A DNA stretch of 21,585 nucleotides, taken from positions 1 through 21,585 of the IMG/VR virus record IMGVR_UViG_3300033153_005038; one strand, given 5' to 3'. A program made the position numbers and the translations under genes. The notes beneath the pieces are model-generated. The model was not told where the DNA came from and did not search any database. It saw nothing but the letters and a program-made list of their open reading frames with translations. This DNA is from a virus. Of the stretch, positions 1 to 6,505 are shown in pieces (position 1 is the stretch's first letter; the number at the start of each line of letters is the position of its first letter).

Positions 1-1
1 A

Positions 2-124
2 GATAGTTGTTTGGAATACATTCCAAGAACTGACTTAAGTATATGGGGAGGAAAAGAAAAGAAGAAACAAATTATTAAATGGCTGAATAATTGGGCTGAT
101 AATAAATTAAAAAAAGGAAGATGA
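2..124 (+). CDS. C-terminal end of a small protein (5' truncated)
   Basis: An open frame enters from the left edge and stops at TGA 122-124, giving about 40 residues that end in a Lys/Arg-rich tail and include the segment KQIIKWLNNWADNK. The start lies outside the window. The next gene begins 2 bases after the stop, so it belongs to the same transcript. I do not recognise a family. Confidence 0.55.
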   Translation, partial: DSCLEYIPRTDLSIWGGKEKKKQIIKWLNNWADNKLKKGR

Positions 125-126
125 TT

Positions 127-246
127 ATGTTATACCCCTCAGAAGTTAAATTATCAAAGAGTTTAGATACTGCAATGCATTTAGTAATGCCGCTAACAAT
201 AGTCCTAATTGTGTTAGTATGGTATATAGCAAGTTTGGCGTCTTAA
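127..246 (+). CDS. 39-residue single-span membrane microprotein
   Basis: ATG 127 to TAA 244-246 encodes 39 residues. A polar N-terminus of about 16 residues is followed by a hydrophobic stretch of roughly 20 residues (LVMPLTIVLIVLVWYIASLA) that fits one transmembrane helix running to the C-terminus. A purine-rich AAAAAAAGGAAG lies just upstream and gives a plausible ribosome site. An intrinsic terminator follows, so this is the last gene of its transcript. Function unknown; phage microproteins of this shape often act at the host inner membrane, but nothing here shows that. Confidence 0.6.
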   Translation: MLYPSEVKLSKSLDTAMHLVMPLTIVLIVLVWYIASLAS

Positions 247-252
247 AATAAT

Positions 253-322
253 AGGTAGGACTTGACGTTACCTGCCTGTCTTCCTTGGTGGGTAGAGCTT
301 AATTGTGCTCTGCCCATTTTTT
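253..322 (+). terminator. Double hairpin with U-tract, intrinsic terminator
   Basis: Arms 289-298 and 307-316 (TGGGTAGAGC / GCTCTGCCCA) pair over 10 bp with one G-U and an 8-nt loop, followed directly by six T at 317-322. A second hairpin just upstream pairs 253-259 (AGGTAGG) with CCTGCCT near 270-276. This separates the left-edge genes from the operon that begins at 343. Confidence 0.85.
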
Positions 323-342
323 AATTAAAAAAGAATTGAATT

Positions 343-666
343 ATGAGTGAATTTACTGAGAACGAAGAAAATATTATTAGAAAAGTTAATAATGAGATTT
401 TTATAAAAAGGTTAACCAGATATGCTTTGGATAGAGGATTGTCTATGCCTCATTCAATTCTGTTTGCAAAGTTTTATATAGCAAGGTTTGAAAGAAAGGA
501 TGATGAAGGTTATTGGGATGATTGGATAAATAGATTTAAAAAAGGATTTCAAAATGTTTGGGAACATGCTGATGGTGAATCTCGTTATTTTTTTGCAAGA
601 GAAATGTTTAAAACAATGGGAGAGATAAATAAAGGAAAGGATATTCAAGATGAAATTGGAAATTAG
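343..666 (+). CDS. Hypothetical 107-residue protein
   Basis: ATG 343 follows the terminator region and opens the early operon. The product is mostly helical and charged, rich in Phe, Arg, Lys and Glu, with no signal peptide, membrane segment or Cys pairs. It overlaps the next gene by 17 bases, so the two are translationally coupled. I do not recognise a family. The AAAAAAGAATTGAATT leader is a weak ribosome site, so the exact start is less certain than the frame. Confidence 0.6.
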   Translation: MSEFTENEENIIRKVNNEIFIKRLTRYALDRGLSMPHSILFAKFYIARFERKDDEGYWDDWINRFKKGFQNVWEHADGESRYFFAREMFKTMGEINKGKDIQDEIGN

Positions 667-904
667 ATTATCGGTTCAGAATAAAACAAAAAGTTTTCAA
701 TATGAAGCTGAAAGAATATTGAGGACTTATCATAGTGTTATTCTTAGGGCACTGTTTCCAGGAACTAAAGCAGCAAAATCAAGTAAGAAAAATAAAGCTC
801 TCCCAATTAGAGAAGGTTATGACTCAGTTCGGGGTGAGTATTATTTTTTGAAAAATTGGATTCAGAATAATAAAAAAGATAGAATTATTTGGTTAGAAAA
901 TTAA
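650..904 (+). CDS. Hypothetical basic 84-residue protein
   Basis: ATG 650 lies inside the end of the preceding gene and has GGAAAGGA about 10 bases upstream. The protein is strongly basic, with a Lys/Ser-rich centre (KAAKSSKKNK) and a Trp/Lys-rich end. No known motif is visible. It might bind nucleic acid because of its charge, but that is a guess. Confidence 0.6.
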   Translation: MKLEIRLSVQNKTKSFQYEAERILRTYHSVILRALFPGTKAAKSSKKNKALPIREGYDSVRGEYYFLKNWIQNNKKDRIIWLEN

Positions 905-920
905 AGAAAGGAAAAATAAA

Positions 921-1340
921 ATGAATACAATAGTTGATAGTTATAAAAAAGTAATTAAGAAGGCTTTAGATGGTCAATATGATGATATGGAGGATTTCGT
1001 TCATATACAAATGGCAATGGGTGAGCTGATGAACGAGATTGGATATATGATTATAGAACGTTATTATTGTAAAAAAGAGTTTAAAGACCCATTAAAGAGT
1101 AAGGAAGATATAATAAAAAAATTAGAATGTGCACCAACAGGAAGGATTACATATAAGGAATTGGGAGAATTGATTCAACAAATGGATGAAGAACAACAAA
1201 TGATGGATGTGACTATTGAAGAAAATTATAATACTGATGAAAACGAATGTTTCGCTGGAGAATTTATAATTTGTGGTCAAGATCATGACTCATTGGATGA
1301 TTTCCACCCAGTAATTAGAAGTCCATTAAAGGAGGATTGA
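921..1340 (+). CDS. Acidic phage protein of a widespread small family
   Basis: ATG 921 is preceded by AAAGAAAGGAAAA, a clear ribosome site. The 139-residue product is acidic. Its C-terminal half (about residues 75-135) has the layout TYKELGELIQQMDEEQQMMDVT, then an acidic turn, then LDDFHPVI. This resembles small uncharacterised proteins that recur in phage early regions with a T-W/Y-x-E-L start and a D-x-L-D-x-x-H-P end. The likeness is from memory of the pattern. The biochemical role is unknown. It ends one base before the start of the SEC-C gene. Confidence 0.6.
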   Translation: MNTIVDSYKKVIKKALDGQYDDMEDFVHIQMAMGELMNEIGYMIIERYYCKKEFKDPLKSKEDIIKKLECAPTGRITYKELGELIQQMDEEQQMMDVTIEENYNTDENECFAGEFIICGQDHDSLDDFHPVIRSPLKED

Positions 1341-1341
1341 A

Positions 1342-1644
1342 ATGAATAAAATATTAGAGAAAGAACAAAAACAAAGAAGTTCTAATATATTAAAGAATTT
1401 TATTGGAACATTTGGTGGTGTTGCATTGGCAGCTCAATCAGTAATGCAAGAACCTCTTCTGAGAGCAGAAGATTTAACGCTTCCAAGAGGTAGAAAGGTT
1501 AACCCTTATAATAGTAAAAAGGTTAGAATGCTAGATTCACAAAGTTATAAAGAGAATCATAAAAAGGTACAGGGACGAAACATGCTTTGTAATTGTGGGT
1601 CTGGTAAGAAATATAAATACTGTTGTATAAAGAAAGGAAAATAG
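1342..1644 (+). CDS. SEC-C motif zinc-binding protein
   Basis: ATG 1342 follows AAAGGAGG with good spacing. The 100-residue protein has a basic, partly helical N-terminal half and ends with NMLCNCGSGKKYKYCC (about residues 80-95). This is the C-x-C-x(n)-CC form of the SEC-C motif, best known from the C-terminus of SecA, where it binds zinc and mediates protein contacts. It also occurs at the ends of many unrelated small proteins. Here it is probably a zinc knuckle for binding a partner; the partner is unknown. The first half has no recognisable fold. Confidence 0.75.
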   Translation: MNKILEKEQKQRSSNILKNFIGTFGGVALAAQSVMQEPLLRAEDLTLPRGRKVNPYNSKKVRMLDSQSYKENHKKVQGRNMLCNCGSGKKYKYCCIKKGK

Positions 1645-1645
1645 A

Positions 1646-1852
1646 ATGAAATTTAAGATTGGAGATAAAATTGAGTTAAATGAAACTCAAAAGATAGTAT
1701 TTACTAATACGTTTATGGGTGGAAAGGAAATTGAGACTATAGTAAAGATAGATATTGGTCAAAGTTCACAAACAAGACTTTGGATGTCAAATGGTTATTG
1801 GATAAATCCAGAAAGAGTAATATTATATAAAGAAGAAAGGAAAACACAATGA
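1646..1852 (+). CDS. Small beta-rich hypothetical protein
   Basis: ATG 1646 has AAGAAAGGAAAATAG upstream. The 68-residue product begins KFKIGDKIELNETQ and ends WINPERVILYKEE, a layout of short beta strands that resembles small SH3-like or KOW-like barrels, but no diagnostic residues are seen. Its stop overlaps the start of the next gene (ATGA at 1849-1852). Confidence 0.55.
   Translation: MKFKIGDKIELNETQKIVFTNTFMGGKEIETIVKIDIGQSSQTRLWMSNGYWINPERVILYKEERKTQ
1830..1852 (+). repeat. 23-base translation leader, copy 1
   Basis: This 23-base segment, from AAGAAGAAAGG to CACAATGA, contains a ribosome site and the ATG of the gene at 1849. It is identical to 2098-2120. In this copy the upstream gene reads through it as EERKTQ and stop. 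Confidence 0.8.
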
Positions 1853-2124
1853 TTTATGTTTATATGGAGGAAATAATAATATACAATGGAAAAGATAAGT
1901 TTGTGGATTGGTATTTAGCCAAGTATATGAATGAGAATTTTGTTTGTAAGATTCAAGGAATTAGTGAAGAGATTATACAATCAGAGTATAAAATTTATAC
2001 TTGGAAAGAATGGTCAGATAAATGGAAAAAGATTTTTGATGATGACCATAAATTAGACCCAAGTGAGCCTAATTGGAAGTCTCATATAAATGAATTGAAG
2101 AAGAAAGGAAAACACAATGAATGA
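1849..2124 (+). CDS. Hypothetical 91-residue protein rich in Trp and Lys
   Basis: The start at ATG 1849 is chosen because it lies at the end of the duplicated 23-base leader; an internal ATG at 1864 also follows a weak purine run. The protein is rich in Trp, Tyr, Lys and Asp, soluble, and without Cys pairs or membrane segments. It overlaps the next gene by 8 bases. No family recognised. Confidence 0.55.
   Translation: MIYVYMEEIIIYNGKDKFVDWYLAKYMNENFVCKIQGISEEIIQSEYKIYTWKEWSDKWKKIFDDDHKLDPSEPNWKSHINELKKKGKHNE
2098..2120 (+). repeat. 23-base translation leader, copy 2
   Basis: Identical to 1830-1852, but here the upstream gene reads it in a different frame (as KKKGKHN). The conservation is therefore at the nucleotide level and not imposed by the peptide. 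It positions the ATG at 2117. Confidence 0.8.
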
Positions 2125-2404
2125 GATTGATGAAAGACCGATCACCAGTAGTTATTTGGATGCCAGTATCAGACTGAAGAACATAAATAAAAGAACGAAC
2201 AAATATTTCAAGGATGATGATACAAATGATTTTGGAATTGAAATACTTAAGGAATGCATTGGAATACAGATAGACTTGAACAGAATGATGATGGGATTCA
2301 CTGAAACCCTTAGGATTATGAATAACAATAATGAAGAAACTTATAATAAGGTTGAGAAGGAGATGAAAAGAGTGATCGATTCCATGCAACCTTCCAAGAA
2401 CTGA
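2117..2404 (+). CDS. Hypothetical helical protein, last gene of early operon
   Basis: ATG 2117 lies at the end of the second copy of the duplicated leader. The 95-residue product is helical and charged, with a Met/Asn-rich middle and a C-terminal amphipathic helix (YNKVEKEMKRVIDSMQ) that could form a short coiled coil. It is the last gene before 1.9 kb without genes. Function unknown. Confidence 0.6.
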   Translation: MNEIDERPITSSYLDASIRLKNINKRTNKYFKDDDTNDFGIEILKECIGIQIDLNRMMMGFTETLRIMNNNNEETYNKVEKEMKRVIDSMQPSKN

Positions 2405-2590
2405 GTTCCCCCAACCCAATCAAATACCCAAATCCTCTTTGCTTTTCAAAGAATCATAACCTCTGAACCTCACAGAATAAAAATAGATACTTGAATCCTT
2501 CACGGAATTACATTTAATCCTCATAACATCTTACAGATATAAAATCAAATAATACAAGAAGTAGGGAAGACAAGTTAAACACGGACTCGT
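2405..2590. other. G-poor, C-rich spacer before the RNA candidate
   Basis: This stretch is rich in CCC, CCT and CAA words and nearly lacks G, opposite in skew to the neighbouring genes. TATAAA at 2538-2543 could be a -10 element for transcription into 2591 onward, but no good -35 is seen. No gene is visible. Confidence 0.3.
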
Positions 2591-3574
2591 AAGTGTGATT
2601 GAATGTTTTTTGGTATTTGGGCTTTTTCAAAAAGAGTCAAGGAAATACGAGATTTTAAAAGGGGAAGTGCGGGTATATATCGAATATACGGAAGTGAATA
2701 AGTAAATAATAGAGTTTTGAGGTATTAGGAATGTTTTTTGAGGTTTTCTTCCCCGTTACCCACGTAGGACACGTTAGCAAGATAACCACGTGAATTACGT
2801 CATCGTGGCTGCCGAGGTGTGCGTGGCCAACGTGGAGCGCGCTATTTCCGGTGGATATAAGAAGGCCCAAGTTAATAGCAGAGGGAATTGGTGTAAAAGG
2901 TTGAGGATATTGTGGTTATAAAGACATAGAAATGGTAGATTTTGTTTTGGGCGTTTTCGAAGTCTGACGTTTTATGGCCCTAACAACATCATTCGTCCGA
3001 TATTGGGCTACCTGGAAGAACGCGGACAAATCGCCTTGCATAGCAGCTTTATAAGGAAGCATGGTTAGACTGAAGTAAGATATAAAAGGATAATATGAGG
3101 AGAAACGCCTATATACGGGTATATCATTAGGGCCAACAGGGAAAGAGAGATGTCTGAAATAAGGGATTGCCAGAGTCTATTAGAATCCTTTTTATTGGGA
3201 ATGGATCGCTGGCGCGTTAACCACGCTTCTTCCAAGGGTTATAAGATAGCCTATGTAGTGGGAGGTGGGATTTGGTAACGTCATATCTACTACAGCAGAC
3301 TTCCAGCCAGGCTTCTACGCGAACACTACGTGTTATAAGACTGCGAACGCGGCGGGGAAAGTGTGGGATAAGAGGGAAATAACGTTTATTCATCTGGCCC
3401 TACGTTACCCACGCTTCCCCGCACACCAACACTACCTCATTCCCCGCGAGGTTCGCAATATACGTGGATAGATGTAGTTATAAGACGGATGTCTGTTTTT
3501 GCATCATACCCAAAATCATCCTAATATAAAACTACTCACCTATCTTGCCACTTTCCCATTCAATCATCACACTT
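2591..3574 (+). ncRNA. Candidate large structured noncoding RNA (about 1 kb)
   Basis: No convincing gene is present in 2405-4324. Within it, 2591-3574 is visibly richer in G and C than the flanks, and the flanks (2405-2580, 3490-3600) are G-poor. Its ends are complementary: 2591-2605 pairs with 3557-3574 over 9 bp (AAGTGTGAT/ATCACACTT) plus 6 bp (TGAATG/CATTCA), with a 3-nt bulge. Internal helices seen by eye include 2661-2667/2748-2754, 2673-2678/2684-2689, 2786-2790/2804-2808, 2841-2846/2874-2879, 2975-2983/3127-3135 (9 bp), 3011-3020/3227-3237, 3161-3168/3184-3191, 3254-3259/3289-3294, 3342-3348/3451-3457 and a bulged 15-bp helix 3352-3367/3408-3422. Some cross or compete, so there may be pseudoknots. 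The strand is inferred from the genes. Giant RNAs such as GOLLD and ROOL occur in phages; I cannot assign a class. A degenerated gene region is the main alternative. Confidence 0.5.
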
Positions 3575-3659
3575 GCCAACCCTCTTGATTGTTTGTTGTA
3601 CCACAATTAATGCTACAATATAGTATGAATACAATATACAATTGGTAGTATACAAATAT

Positions 3660-4035
3660 AAACAGAGTCGATAGTTGCGTTATAGCAATAGATGCGTGTT
3701 AGCACACAACTAATCTCCATCATGTCCCGGAATGAGACATGCCTCATAATGAGATTCACACTTCCTCGATTTCTGGCACACTTTTTGATAGGAAATTCCA
3801 ATATCGGTAAATTCTACCTCTTAAAAAAGTAACTATTGCGTTTTTGGTCATTTTTTAACTTTGTCTACCGTTTATCCTTTATTTTTACCGTTCATCACAT
3901 AGGTAATTTTTACCGAGTGCTGAAATTGGTCTAAATTCTCATTATATTTTTTGGCACAGTATATGAAGGGGAAAAAGAATAGTTGCGTATTAGCAATAGT
4001 GAACGATTTTTTCGGTAATTCTTACCGATAATGCT
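3660..4035. promoter_or_regulatory. Cluster of palindromic operator- or iteron-like sites
   Basis: Two near-identical 21-mers, ATAGTTGCGTNNTAGCAATAG, lie at 3671-3691 and 3979-3999; each contains TTGC-N6-GCAA, and a partial copy (CTATTGCGT) is at 3833. Three CGGTAA/TTACCG palindromes lie at 3803-3820 (imperfect), 3901-3917 and 4011-4031, with half sites near 3865-3870 and 3882-3890. A further inverted repeat pairs 3721-3726 with 3736-3741. Such clusters are typical of a repressor-controlled region or a replication origin. No gene for the binding protein can be assigned. Confidence 0.5.
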
Positions 4036-4074
4036 TTATTAAGACTAAATAGTAATAGTGAAATAGTTCGATTT

Positions 4075-4215
4075 TAGCCTAAAAAAGCACTTTTTGATGA
4101 TTGTTTGATTTTAGCTTAAAAACAAGGTGTTTTTGGCTTAAAAAGGCATTTTTGCCTATTGACTATTAACTTTTAATTGTTATATTGAAAAGAAGAAAAG
4201 AAGTAATTGAAAAGA
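4075..4215. repeat. AT-rich repeats before the gene at 4325
   Basis: The phrase GATTTTAGCYTAAAAA occurs twice (about 4070 and 4108), with a third partial copy (TTTTTGGCTTAAAAA) near 4131. A 5-bp hairpin AGGCA-TTTT-TGCCT sits at 4145-4158. Around 4190-4215 GAAAAGAAGTAATTGA is repeated in tandem. Together with the palindromes just upstream this gives an easily melted, repeat-rich block that would fit an origin or a promoter region. Confidence 0.4.
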
Positions 4216-4324
4216 AGTAATTGAACAACAGCAGGAAATGGAAAGTTAATAATAGAAAGGTATTGAACAAAACAACCTGCACCCATTAAATAAATTTACT
4301 TACATAAAACAAGGAAATAGAAAA

Positions 4325-4783
4325 ATGAAAACAAGTGAAATGAAAAACAACACAAGTGGAAGCAATACATTGCACATAGACGGCAAAGAAATTGCACCAT
4401 TCAATAACAGCTTTAATATCAATACGGACAGCGAAAAAGAACCCGCAAAGATATTAAGTAATGTGCTGAACGCAGAACCTATCCTTAATCAAAGACGCAG
4501 ACAGCAATTCAGAGACAGCGCACCAAGTTACAGCGATTACGCTGTAAAGGAAGGGGAGAACAAAGACGAATTAGACATAAAAAAGATAAATGAAAATTTA
4601 TCCAAATTTTGTCTTAACGCCAGAGAACTAAAGGACAAGGCAACAAACAAGGGCACAGGCATATACTTAGTGCCTTTTAAGATTGCAAACCGTTCTTACT
4701 GCTGGACTTTGCTTAGTAGATTAAGCTTGCAACACCAACTACAACACGCCAAAGGCAACAAGGTAAAAGATAACAAATCATAA
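4325..4783 (+). CDS. Hypothetical protein with atypical codon use
   Basis: ATG 4325 follows AACAAGGAAATAG. The 152-residue product is hydrophilic, rich in Asn, Lys, Ser and Glu, with an RRRQQ cluster near residue 58 and a short hydrophobic stretch with YCWTLLSRLSL near residues 124-134. No domain is recognised. Its codons favour C-ending forms (AAC, GAC, TAC, AGC), while nearly all neighbours use AAT, GAT and TAT. It stands alone between the repeat region and a hairpin terminator. This suggests separate acquisition. The frame is open throughout and has a plausible ribosome site, but the low complexity keeps confidence moderate. Confidence 0.55.
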   Translation: MKTSEMKNNTSGSNTLHIDGKEIAPFNNSFNINTDSEKEPAKILSNVLNAEPILNQRRRQQFRDSAPSYSDYAVKEGENKDELDIKKINENLSKFCLNARELKDKATNKGTGIYLVPFKIANRSYCWTLLSRLSLQHQLQHAKGNKVKDNKS

Positions 4784-4805
4784 TTAACATTATTTAATAA
4801 CAATT

Positions 4806-4831
4806 GGGAGTGAGAAAATAAACTCACTCCC
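4806..4831 (+). terminator. Hairpin terminator after 4325-4783
   Basis: GGGAGTGAG (4806-4814) pairs perfectly with CTCACTCCC (4823-4831) around an 8-nt loop. There is no long T-run after it, so termination may be weak, but it is placed 22 bases after the stop of an isolated gene. Confidence 0.65.
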
Positions 4832-4855
4832 ACTATTAAAAGGAAAATAAAAAAG

Positions 4856-5038
4856 ATGAAAACATATATGTTTACAAGATTTGATATTATTAACTGTTTA
4901 GTAGATTGGAAATTAGAACCCCTAACAGAGAAAGAGAAAAGTATTTTATTAGAAGTAATAATTCATAATGAACGATTTGCAATTCAAGAAGATGATATTG
5001 AAAGCTTAATTCTTTTAATAATATCAGAAAACTATTGA
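4856..5038 (+). CDS. Hypothetical acidic 60-residue protein
   Basis: ATG 4856 has AAAAGGAAAATAAAAAAG upstream. The product has two predicted helices and an acidic C-terminus. It contains no Cys pairs or membrane segment. No family is recognised. A membrane microprotein gene follows 11 bases later with a near-identical ribosome site (GAAAGGAAAAAAG). Confidence 0.5.
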   Translation: MKTYMFTRFDIINCLVDWKLEPLTEKEKSILLEVIIHNERFAIQEDDIESLILLIISENY

Positions 5039-5049
5039 AAGGAAAAAAG

Positions 5050-5133
5050 ATGAAAGCTAAATTATTATTAAATATTACAATGTTATTACTAACAACCTAT
5101 TTAATATTATTAGTTATTAGTAATTACAATTAA
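5050..5133 (+). CDS. 27-residue hydrophobic microprotein
   Basis: ATG 5050 to TAA 5131-5133, preceded by GAAAGGAAAAAAG. After MKAK the peptide is almost entirely Leu, Ile, Thr and Val and would form one transmembrane helix, ending in a polar SNYN. The good ribosome site and the hairpin just downstream support a real gene, but at this length it could be chance. Confidence 0.45.
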   Translation: MKAKLLLNITMLLLTTYLILLVISNYN

Positions 5134-5151
5134 CACCACCCCACATATAAA

Positions 5152-5175
5152 AGAGCAGTAAATTTTTACTGCTCT
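5152..5175. terminator. Hairpin, possible terminator
   Basis: AGAGCAGTAAA (5152-5162) and TTTACTGCTCT (5165-5175) pair over 11 bp with only TT between them, forming an almost perfect palindrome 18 bases after the microprotein stop. No T-run follows. It could end transcription or be a protein-binding palindrome. Confidence 0.55.
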
Positions 5176-5304
5176 CATATCAAAAGTTAATCTACATTCA
5201 TTATAATATAATACCAGAAAATCCCACACTTTCAACAGTATTTCATCCCATCTAAACTCTCTTAGTAAGAAAACATTAAAATAAACTATGCTCATAAAAT
5301 GAAA

Positions 5305-5339
5305 GTTAATTGACAATTAACTTAACAACACACTTGACA
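5305..5339 (+). promoter_or_regulatory. Palindromic operator-like site with TTGACA boxes
   Basis: GTTAATTG (5305-5312) and CAATTAAC (5314-5321) form an 8-bp palindrome with a 1-base centre, and a TTGACA -35-type hexamer (5310-5315) lies within it. A second TTGACA is at 5334-5339. An AT-rich stretch (TATATTTATATAAAAT, 5364-5379) lies downstream, but spacing to a -10 is not ideal. Together these suggest a controlled promoter for the gene at 5404. Confidence 0.35.
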
Positions 5340-5403
5340 AGTTGGATGATGAAACGAGGATTTATATTTATATAAAATCAAATCATAATAAAAAGGAGTG
5401 GAA

Positions 5404-5685
5404 ATGGGAACTTTATTTGACCAAAGAATTCGTGGAGATTGTAAGATGAATGACAAAGAAATTACAAGTTTTTTCTCTGGAATAAATGATCTTGCTGTTG
5501 AACATAATTTATCTGCAGACGTAATTGTCAAAGGTTTAGAAGTCATGGTTTTGGATGCTCGAAATGACCTTTATCGTTGGAATGGGGATACATGGGATGA
5601 GCAAATTGGTGGCTTAGGAGAAATCTTTACCAATTTGGTCAATGCAGTAGAAAGTTTAAAAGATCCACTTAAGCTAGAAAAATGA
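5404..5685 (+). CDS. Hypothetical 93-residue protein
   Basis: The start is ATG 5404: AAAAGGAG at 5391-5398 is the ribosome site, which rules out the in-frame GTG at 5398. A second possible start is ATG 5446. The protein is acidic and helical with a WNGDTWDEQIGG segment near residues 56-67. No family is recognised. The Cys4 protein gene follows after 29 bases. Confidence 0.6.
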   Translation: MGTLFDQRIRGDCKMNDKEITSFFSGINDLAVEHNLSADVIVKGLEVMVLDARNDLYRWNGDTWDEQIGGLGEIFTNLVNAVESLKDPLKLEK

Positions 5686-5714
5686 AAAAAATTCTTACAA
5701 AAAATTTATGAGTG

Positions 5715-6254
5715 ATGATACCTAAAGAGTTTACAAAAGTTGAGTCTAAAATTAAAAAGTTTTATAGAAAAGGTGCAGAGTACATCGGCACATTTAATAT
5801 TGAAGCAAAACGTTGTAAAACGTGTAGAGAGTATAAGCATCTTGAACATTTTGTTAAGATTCGTGAAAGAAAAGACGGCCTTGGTTACATTTATCAACCT
5901 TATTGTAAAGAATGTGATGGTCTACGCAATAGAATTTGGCGTCAAAAGAAATTGAAATCAGATCCAGATTATAATAAAATTCGTTGTAAAGCGGGAAGAG
6001 AGAAAAGAGGACTTTGGTATGGTCGATTAGATAAATTATGTTATACTACGTTTGGAAGATCTTTTAAGAAACTTACTAAAAATGAACAGTGTTCTATTAT
6101 TATCCGTAGATTAACCAGACTTAAGAAGAAAAATTTATTATCTGACAGTCATTTAAAAGAGTTATTCGAGTCATTAGACAAATTTAATAAGACTCCAAGA
6201 GTACAGATCAGTAAATCGTATCTGGAGGAAATATTTTCAACTAAATTACAATAG
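5715..6254 (+). CDS. Cys4 zinc-binding protein, phage endonuclease-like
   Basis: The product (179 residues from ATG 5715) has CKTCREYKHLEHF followed about 30 residues later by YCKEC, a pair of C-x2-C knuckles. This layout is common at the N-terminus of phage HNH-type or related DNA-binding proteins, where it binds one zinc. The rest is strongly basic and helical (residues 70-150). No His-Asn-His core is visible, so nuclease activity cannot be claimed; a DNA- or RNA-binding role is likely. The ribosome site is poor, so the start is uncertain. Confidence 0.65.
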   Translation: MIPKEFTKVESKIKKFYRKGAEYIGTFNIEAKRCKTCREYKHLEHFVKIRERKDGLGYIYQPYCKECDGLRNRIWRQKKLKSDPDYNKIRCKAGREKRGLWYGRLDKLCYTTFGRSFKKLTKNEQCSIIIRRLTRLKKKNLLSDSHLKELFESLDKFNKTPRVQISKSYLEEIFSTKLQ

Positions 6255-6262
6255 GAGTAGTC

Positions 6263-6502
6263 ATGTCACTAAAATCAAAAGTTGACTTAAGAAAACAATC
6301 TTCAAAAGCGCTTCGTGATGATACAGTGAAAGAGTCATGGATAGCGTTAAATCGTTATTTTAATGGAGGAGCAAATGGGCCAGAAGCAAAGGTTGCTGTA
6401 ACTGTGCTTGGAAGTGAGGCAAAGAAACACATGGCAGAAAATGGAGAAAGAGCACTTATACTTACTGCCGAACGCTATAAGTTGAAGAGTCTTACAAAGT
6501 AA
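6263..6502 (+). CDS. Hypothetical 79-residue protein
   Basis: ATG 6263 is preceded by AATAGGAGTAGTC, a good ribosome site, 9 bases after the previous stop. The protein is basic and mostly helical with an ALNRYFNGGANGPEAKVAV segment. It may act in the same transcript as the Cys4 protein. No family is recognised. Confidence 0.6.
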   Translation: MSLKSKVDLRKQSSKALRDDTVKESWIALNRYFNGGANGPEAKVAVTVLGSEAKKHMAENGERALILTAERYKLKSLTK

Positions 6503-6505
6503 AAG

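Noticed and set aside
21-34. TTCCAAGAACTGA shared by the left edge and 2391-2404
   Set aside because: The match does not extend beyond about 14 bases on either side and the reading context differs, so chance is likely.
2655-2870. Open frame on the minus strand, 71 codons
   Set aside because: Low-complexity translation without domain pattern or ribosome site, opposite to all other genes, and inside the region rich in paired segments that fits an RNA better.
3265-3471. Open frame on the plus strand, 68 codons
   Set aside because: It falls across the long hairpin 3342-3457; the stems and GC content explain the openness. No ribosome site precedes it and its codons are unlike the phage genes.
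3613-3801. Open frame on the minus strand, 62 codons
   Set aside because: It lies over the palindrome cluster, lacks a ribosome site and has no recognisable protein features.
5398-5403. GTG 5398 as the start of the gene at 5404
   Set aside because: It lies within the Shine-Dalgarno itself; the ATG at 5404 has proper spacing.
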